The translations under genes were made by a program, and so were the position numbers. From Promethearchaeota archaeon (GTDB lineage: Archaea > Asgardarchaeota > Lokiarchaeia > Sigyniarchaeales > SOKP01): a DNA stretch of 10,868 nucleotides. The DNA lies in NCBI GenBank assembly GCA_019058135.1, contig JAHLWE010000004.1, positions 1-10,868 on the forward strand. The letters run 5' to 3'. The notes under the pieces were generated by a model. That model did not search any database. It saw only the letters and a list, made by a program, of their open reading frames with translations, and had not been told where the DNA came from. The stretch's first letter is position 1; each line of letters opens with the position of its first letter. Positions 6,523 through 10,868 of the stretch are shown here, in pieces.

Positions 6523-6576
6523 ATGATAATCAAATTGCAAATTGTGAAGATTAATTCAAATAAATTACAAGAATAA
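6523..6576 (+). CDS. Possible 17-aa mini-ORF with a strong Shine-Dalgarno
   Basis: GGAGGG at 6515-6520 precedes ATG 6523 by two to three bases, the same short spacing as at the 68-aa gene. The frame encodes 17 residues (IIKLQIVKINSNKLQE after Met) and ends TAA. Only the ribosome-binding site supports it; it could also be a decayed gene start. Confidence 0.2.
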   Translation: MIIKLQIVKINSNKLQE

Positions 6577-6603
6577 TGTTCTTTAAAAAATAATAATTTA
6601 TTG

Positions 6604-6720
6604 ATGTCAATGGAGTTAAGATATAATAATAAAAAAACTAAAATGTGTAAAGAATTTAAAGTATTTGAGGGATCTTTTGATAAAGAACAAGCAGTTTTTG
6701 GAGGACTTTTTACGTTTTAG
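6604..6720 (+). CDS. Possible 38-aa ORF of unknown function
   Basis: ATG at 6604 to TAG at 6718-6720 encodes 38 residues with a basic first half (NNKKTKMCKEFK) and the tail EGSFDKEQAVFGGLFTF. It has no Shine-Dalgarno and converges on the truncated UbiA-like gene with five bases between them. The ending is abrupt and may be a gene fragment. Confidence 0.25.
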   Translation: MSMELRYNNKKTKMCKEFKVFEGSFDKEQAVFGGLFTF

Positions 6721-6725
6721 CTTTA

Positions 6726-7256
6726 CTATACGCTAGCAAATATAAAAGCAACGAATTCGAAAAATATCCCAATTTTCAACAATATACTTATTGTTTTAAA
6801 ATATCTTCTTTCTAAATTACTTATCAAGGTTAGAATTAAAGCAAAACCTATAACAATTGATCCAAAAATCATGGGAAAAAGAAATAGCATAGAATTAATA
6901 ATATTAGTGAAGATTGGAAGAATAAAAAAGAGTATAGCTAAAATTTGAAAGAATAATAATATTTTTAAAGATTTTTCAATGCCAATAGTTTTTAATAATG
7001 TTTTAAAATCTTTGTTTTTATCACTTTCGATATCTTTACATCCTTTTACAATCTCTCGAGATAATTGCAAAAAAGAAGAAGCCAAAAAGAAAAAATAGAT
7101 GTATAATGGTATTATTAAAATGTTTAAAGCAGATCCATAAATTATTCCTATTGAAAAAGATAGACTTATTATAATGTTTTCAATAAGCCCACTTTTTTCT
7201 CCCCGAGAAGCGTATAAACCTAAAAAAAGCCAAAGAAGACCAATAAAAACAACAAT
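6726..7256 (-). pseudogene. 5'-truncated UbiA-type membrane prenyltransferase
   Basis: The minus strand is open from 7256 (just after an in-frame TAA at 7257-7259) to TAG at 6726-6728, 176 residues. It has no ATG or GTG start; the only alternative start is a TTG at 7085 inside a membrane segment. The sequence aligns over its whole length with the C-terminal two thirds of the intact gene at 9506-10372: GIIYGSALN with GLIYGAILN, PLYIYFFF with PIYVYFFF, a matching LFPMI.G..IIGFA-type segment, and the end AFIFASV with AYFFASI. It keeps the second Asp-rich motif of UbiA enzymes (SREIVKGCKDIESDKNKD), which binds the Mg-pyrophosphate of the prenyl donor. The first motif and about 110 N-terminal residues are missing, and the break lies next to the promoter of the exoenzyme gene. 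I read it as a decayed paralogue. Confidence 0.72.
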
Positions 7257-7338
7257 TTAAAAATTTCTAAGACACAGTTATTAAGCAAAATTTATTAGGT
7301 ATATAATCAATATTAATGATATTATTCTTAACTTTTAA

Positions 7339-7346
7339 GTATAAAA
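7339..7346 (+). promoter_or_regulatory. TATA box of the exoenzyme/UbiA-like operon
   Basis: GTATAAAA is centred about 37 bases before ATG 7380 and predicts a leader of about 10 bases, too short for a normal Shine-Dalgarno; none is seen. Confidence 0.4.
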
Positions 7347-7379
7347 CGAAAGATCTAAAAAATCTAATTAAAAATTGAA

Positions 7380-9509
7380 ATGAAAATGATGCATATGAAA
7401 AAATACATTCAACTAATTATTCTCGTCGGAATATTGGTGCTTATGCCGATAATTATTTCAGTAACAACTCTCATTCCACTCGACACAGGGATGAGTAAAG
7501 ATGGGGACATAAATGACGATCTTAGCGATTATGCAAATCCTTCATCATACTATATTTCTAATTTGAATTTTACCGAGCGGAAAGACTTATATCTCGACTC
7601 TGCAAACAAAAATAGTGGGTTAGATGCTCAATGTGCTAAAGTCTATTTAAATGAGACAAACTTTAATGAAGTAGAAATTAATGAATCTATAGATAAGATT
7701 AATGAAAGGAAAGATACATCCGATTTCGATATGAATAGCTTACTTCGGATGATGTATTTGGATAAAGGAAAGTATAATATTCCAACAAATCTGAATACCA
7801 GCATTAGAGAATCTATTTTAAATTTTAAATATTGGTTTACAGAGCCAGGTCCTGATGAGATGATCTTTTGGACAGAAAACCATATGATACTCTTTCATAC
7901 GGCTGAATTGTTAGCGGGACAATTATTTCCAGACTCAAATTTTCCAAATTCCAATATGACCGGAATTGAACATGTTGGGCATGCACATCCCTTAATAAAT
8001 CGCTGGTTAGATTGGAGGGCAGAATTAGGATTTGCAGAATGGCATTCAAATATTTATTATTGCTTAGACCTAACCGCATTACTAAATTTAGTAGATTTTG
8101 CAGAAAATGATACTATAGCAACGAAAGCGGAAATGATTGTTGATTTAATTGGCTTTGATTTGGCTAATAATTATTATAAAGGAGTGTATGCCACCGCACA
8201 CGGAAGAACAGAAGATGAAAAACAAGTTGGGACCGCAATAACAGACTTACCGGAAGAGGAATCAACAGCAGAACCTGCATGGTTAATGTTAGGAATTGGA
8301 TCTGAAGAAATCATTAGCGGAGGGAATAGTGCAGCAGTTTTTATATCTACAGGAAATTATTCAACCCCTAAAATTTTGGAAGATATAGCAAATGCGACTG
8401 CCAATGCAGATGAATATATTCATAAATCAAGAAATAACATAGATATCTCTCAGGGTCCTGATTATGGATTTGGATATGAAACGCAATCAGATCTGATGTT
8501 TTGGTGGCCGATGTCCGCACCCGCAGGCCCTAATATTTTGGAATCTTCTTTAGATTTAATGAATACCTATAATTTAGCCCCTAAATTAATATTCAATGAT
8601 GAAGCGTTTGTAGACTTATTTGAAATCGGCTCCACCATATATGGAAGTTCCTTAAACGATCTTAGTGCACGTATAAAGGATATCACGCAAGGTGTAGCTC
8701 TCGAAACAGCAAATACCTATACCTATAAGACACCATACTATCAACTCTCTGGCGTACAAGATCATCAAAAAGGAATGAATGGGCTACAAGAGCTAATTTG
8801 GCAAGCATGTTTGGATAAGAACGCTACTGTATTCACCAGTTCTCCCAGTGGTCTAAGTGCTAGTAAACAGCAATTTACAAGTGGCTGGAAACCTCGAGCT
8901 ACACTCCATAAGAATGTGGGAATTATTCAATACGATCGCCGAGCACAATCTCTATTCTTAGAATTAGTTTTAGAACTACTGCTTGCTGAACCATCTTATA
9001 CACACGCGTATTTCCCACGTTGGGCATTTAATGAATGGAATCAAACTGGCAAGTGGGTGTTTGGACGTAGAAATGACAGCTATATAGCACTCTATTCTTA
9101 TAATTCAGTAGAATGGAAAAGTAATTACGAGTTAAGAGCAGAAGGAAAAAAGAACACATGGATAGTAGAGCTTGGAAGTAATAATGACGCTCAATTCAGT
9201 TCTTATGAAGATTTTATGAATCAAATTTTAAATGCTAAAATAGAAATCACCGAAAGATCAATAGGCTATGATATTATTTATGATTCACCTTCCCAAGGTA
9301 AAATTAAAGTGGGATGGGATGGACCAATGTATGCTAACAATCAAAAAGTAGATCTTGGTCCATATGAACGGTTTGAAAATCCTTTTTGCAACCAAACGTT
9401 TGGTACTATGAAAACAGTAATAGAATATAATGGACAGAGGTTAACACTTGATTTTGTGAATGCCAATAAAACAACTGAAGTAATATTAACACAAGGTGAG
9501 AAAATATGA
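7380..9509 (+). CDS. Exported 709-aa protein, polysaccharide lyase/hydrolase-like (alpha-toroid plus beta-sandwich)
   Basis: The N-terminus (MKMMHMKKYIQLIILVGILVL) is a signal peptide or anchor spanning about residues 9-31; ATG 7395 (Met6) would make a more typical signal. Residues about 145-440 are helical with repeated aromatic and charged motifs: FWTENH at 163-168, GHAHPLINRW at 200-209, GFAEWHSNIYY at 217-227, ATAHGR at 271-276. Residues about 445-705 are strand-rich, with YYQLSGVQDHQKGMNG at 453-468, HAYFPRWAFNEW at 542-553 and YDSPSQGKIKVGW at 634-646. This order resembles alginate lyase/heparinase II-III architectures. I believe similar uncharacterised proteins occur in bacteria, but cannot name the family or the reaction. 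His168, His222, Tyr227 and His274 are candidate active-site residues by inference only. Thirteen N-x-S/T sequons fit an N-glycosylated surface protein. Its stop overlaps the next start (ATGA), so both are one operon. Confidence 0.7.
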   Translation: MKMMHMKKYIQLIILVGILVLMPIIISVTTLIPLDTGMSKDGDINDDLSDYANPSSYYISNLNFTERKDLYLDSANKNSGLDAQCAKVYLNETNFNEVEINESIDKINERKDTSDFDMNSLLRMMYLDKGKYNIPTNLNTSIRESILNFKYWFTEPGPDEMIFWTENHMILFHTAELLAGQLFPDSNFPNSNMTGIEHVGHAHPLINRWLDWRAELGFAEWHSNIYYCLDLTALLNLVDFAENDTIATKAEMIVDLIGFDLANNYYKGVYATAHGRTEDEKQVGTAITDLPEEESTAEPAWLMLGIGSEEIISGGNSAAVFISTGNYSTPKILEDIANATANADEYIHKSRNNIDISQGPDYGFGYETQSDLMFWWPMSAPAGPNILESSLDLMNTYNLAPKLIFNDEAFVDLFEIGSTIYGSSLNDLSARIKDITQGVALETANTYTYKTPYYQLSGVQDHQKGMNGLQELIWQACLDKNATVFTSSPSGLSASKQQFTSGWKPRATLHKNVGIIQYDRRAQSLFLELVLELLLAEPSYTHAYFPRWAFNEWNQTGKWVFGRRNDSYIALYSYNSVEWKSNYELRAEGKKNTWIVELGSNNDAQFSSYEDFMNQILNAKIEITERSIGYDIIYDSPSQGKIKVGWDGPMYANNQKVDLGPYERFENPFCNQTFGTMKTVIEYNGQRLTLDFVNANKTTEVILTQGEKI
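9493..9500 (+). promoter_or_regulatory. Shine-Dalgarno of the UbiA-like gene inside the exoenzyme gene
   Basis: AAGGTGAG lies five bases before ATG 9506 and within the last codons of the exoenzyme gene. It supports this start and coupled translation over the ATGA overlap. Confidence 0.65.
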
Positions 9510-10372
9510 AGATAAAAACGTTTGTTGGAAAATATCAATTAATAAATTGGTTTAAAGGAACAATTTTTCTGATTATTGGTGTACTAAACAGTAGATTTGA
9601 TGTAGGATATAATTGGTTCATTGATAATCTCATTCTCGGTCCTACTCTTTATTTTCTTTTGATTGTTTCAGGCATATTGCTTGTGTTGTTTTTAAAATCA
9701 CCGCAAGAGAGTACCGAGAGAAAACTTAATAAGAATAAAGTTATAAAGATCATATCAATAGTCATATTTTTAGTTGCGTATGGAATTTCAGCGGTTTATG
9801 TATTCTATTTTGATCGGAATATATTTATATTAATAATTCTGGGAATAATCGGCGTGTTCTGGGGATTCTCTTTTCTATATGGAAATCAATGGGAAGAGAA
9901 AAGCATTTTGATTAATGTCATCATCGGCTTTTTAGTTTCTTTTGGATTAATCTACGGTGCGATATTAAATAATGTTTCAGTCCCGATATATGTGTACTTC
10001 TTTTTTATGGGAGTTTTCACTCTTCAGTTTTCGAAGGATATATTAAAAAGTTGTAAGAAGACTGCAGAAAAAAGAACTAATACTGAAGAATATAAACTTT
10101 TTGCAGAAATTGTTACTATTAAAAAAGCTCAGCATATTGTATTATTACTACAATTTCTAACAATTCTGTTCTTAGTAATTCCATTTATTACAGGAATCTA
10201 TAACTCTTTTCTCTATCTAATCCCAATGATAATCGGAGCAATACTAATCGGCATTGCAGCTATTTTTAACTACTTATATAACTTTGAAGAGGAATATAAA
10301 GGGAGAGTATTTATTCTACTGAGAAGTGGAATGCTCTGTATAATCATAGCATATTTCTTTGCGAGTATATAA
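9506..10372 (+). CDS. UbiA-fold integral membrane protein with degenerate Asp motifs
   Basis: The 288-aa protein has about eight membrane segments (roughly 42-63, 80-101, 106-125, 136-152, 158-175, 210-228, 232-254, 268-286), the number and length of UbiA prenyltransferases. Its C-terminal two thirds align with the truncated UbiA-type copy at 6726-7256. UbiA enzymes need two Asp-rich motifs. Here the first (expected near 64-80) reads FLKSPQESTERKLNKNK and the second (near 176-194) reads SKDILKSCKKTAEKRTNTE, so the DxxxD pairs are gone. Prenyl transfer is therefore doubtful; it may be a divergent or non-catalytic relative. It is co-translated with the exported protein upstream (4-base overlap), which suggests a joint role at the membrane, perhaps lipid-linked glycan handling (inference). 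Confidence 0.65.
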   Translation: MKIKTFVGKYQLINWFKGTIFLIIGVLNSRFDVGYNWFIDNLILGPTLYFLLIVSGILLVLFLKSPQESTERKLNKNKVIKIISIVIFLVAYGISAVYVFYFDRNIFILIILGIIGVFWGFSFLYGNQWEEKSILINVIIGFLVSFGLIYGAILNNVSVPIYVYFFFMGVFTLQFSKDILKSCKKTAEKRTNTEEYKLFAEIVTIKKAQHIVLLLQFLTILFLVIPFITGIYNSFLYLIPMIIGAILIGIAAIFNYLYNFEEEYKGRVFILLRSGMLCIIIAYFFASI

Positions 10373-10385
10373 ATTCAAATAAATA

Positions 10386-10418
10386 TTTTTTAGGGTAATT
10401 TTCGGTTTATTTTTTTTT
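10386..10418 (+). terminator. T-run terminator after the UbiA-like gene
   Basis: T6 at 10386-10391 and T9 at 10410-10418 follow the stop at 10372. The T9 run also encodes the final Lys codons of the convergent transposase (AAA AAA on the minus strand). Confidence 0.5.
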
Positions 10419-10868
10419 AAACGATTTATAAAGGTCTTCCATTAGCGCTTTTCCTATGTTATCTAAAAAGTGGCGATGGCAGTATTGAAACGGGATATGG
10501 CTATAATACTTGCGCGTGGCACCAATAAGCTCGCGCTCGCCATCACCCACCATGTAATCGTGTTCTCCAAATTTTTGAAACATGGCTTCCATGAAATCGT
10601 GAATGATGTCGGCATCGTGCTTGTCAAGAAGCGCCGACCCTAAAACAGTCCCGCTAAAGAACTCTCGAATCACAAATAGAGTCTTGCTCTTATTTGAGCT
10701 AAGACAGTCAATTGAATACACCCGAACAGGTAATCCGTCCAACCCGCTCTTAATCTTTTCCTCGTTCCCCATGATGAGAGCCTCTCCTAATGCCAAGGCT
10801 ATTCGTTTATAATTGTTTACGCTCGGTTGGCTGATGGTAATTCCGTGCTCTTCTAACAAGTATTTGAC
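10407..10868 (-). CDS. Transposase, 5' end outside the window and C-terminus truncated
   Basis: The minus-strand frame enters at the right edge (Val-Lys-Tyr-Leu) and runs 153 codons to TAA at 10407-10409. The visible part begins with a helix-turn-helix-like stretch (EEHGITISQPSVNNYKR). It then has the first catalytic Asp in the strand VRVYSIDCLSS (visible residue 54), the second in YMVGDGERELI (109), and CHRH at 130-133 followed by FLDNIGKAL. Asp-Asp with CxxH after the second Asp is the layout of the IS256/MULE-type DDE transposases; I do not assign a family. The protein ends about 20 residues after CxxH, before the expected final Glu, so it is probably inactive. Base use is visibly GC-richer than the neighbours (gcgctcgccatcacc and similar), fitting recent transfer. 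Only one end is visible, so no terminal repeats can be judged. Confidence 0.75.
   Translation of the reverse strand, partial: VKYLLEEHGITISQPSVNNYKRIALALGEALIMGNEEKIKSGLDGLPVRVYSIDCLSSNKSKTLFVIREFFSGTVLGSALLDKHDADIIHDFMEAMFQKFGEHDYMVGDGERELIGATRKYYSHIPFQYCHRHFLDNIGKALMEDLYKSFKKK
10407..10868. mobile_element. Partial insertion sequence at the right edge
   Basis: The truncated transposase gene and the change to GC-richer sequence beginning near 10420 mark one end of an insertion element or its remnant. It abuts the UbiA-like gene terminator with about 35 bases between the two stop codons. Confidence 0.5.

Noticed and set aside
7837..8079. Minus-strand open frame within the exoenzyme gene
   Set aside because: Shadow; it lies opposite the most motif-rich part of the plus-strand protein.
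9341..9538. Minus-strand open frame across the exoenzyme/UbiA-like junction
   Set aside because: Shadow of two overlapping genes joined by ATGA with a Shine-Dalgarno on the plus strand.
10603..10812. Plus-strand open frame within the transposase
   Set aside because: Shadow of the minus-strand frame that carries the transposase Asp and CxxH motifs.
1..10868. CRISPR array, tRNA or rRNA genes
   Set aside because: No regularly spaced repeats and no GC-rich cloverleaf-like segment were seen on either strand.

Overview
The window is an AT-rich, mostly non-bacterial-looking stretch. Several starts sit about 25-27 bases downstream of TATA-like boxes with no Shine-Dalgarno, others have a clear Shine-Dalgarno, and genes end at bare T-runs. 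This mix, plus the protein families present, points to an archaeon. A Lokiarchaeia-like (Asgard) host is my best guess from the feel of the small proteins and base composition, but nothing here proves it.

Left part (1-3806): the beginning of a dihydroxyacetone kinase DhaK gene runs off the left edge on the minus strand. Divergent to it is a sulfatase-fold hydrolase (918-2360, +) that carries Thr instead of Cys/Ser at the catalytic position. It converges on an MFS transporter (2499-3806, -), and the two genes share a back-to-back T-run terminator region.

Middle part (3807-6725): a gene-poor, very AT-rich stretch holding a series of small free-standing genes that ordinary length cut-offs would miss. 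These are a 54-aa ribbon-helix-helix-like protein (+), a 49-aa helical protein (-), an overlapping pair of 45-aa and 68-aa ORFs (-), and a 50-aa zinc-ribbon protein (+). They are followed by a PD-(D/E)XK nuclease-like gene (5894-6447, +) split by a -1 frame change that falls on two canonical slippery heptamers.

Right part (6726-10868): a 709-aa exported protein with a toroid-plus-beta-sandwich look (polysaccharide lyase/hydrolase-like, family not named by me) overlaps by ATGA a UbiA-fold membrane protein (9506-10372). A 5'-truncated paralogue of that UbiA protein lies on the other strand just upstream (6726-7256), so the exoenzyme gene is flanked by two inverted UbiA-like copies. The truncated copy keeps an Asp-rich prenyltransferase motif that the intact copy has lost. 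The window ends in a partial, GC-richer transposase gene that stops about 20 residues after its CxxH motif.

No tRNA, rRNA or CRISPR array was seen. The best candidates for something new are the split nuclease with its tandem slippery sites next to the small-protein island, the Thr-type sulfatase homologue, and the exoenzyme/UbiA-like pair.
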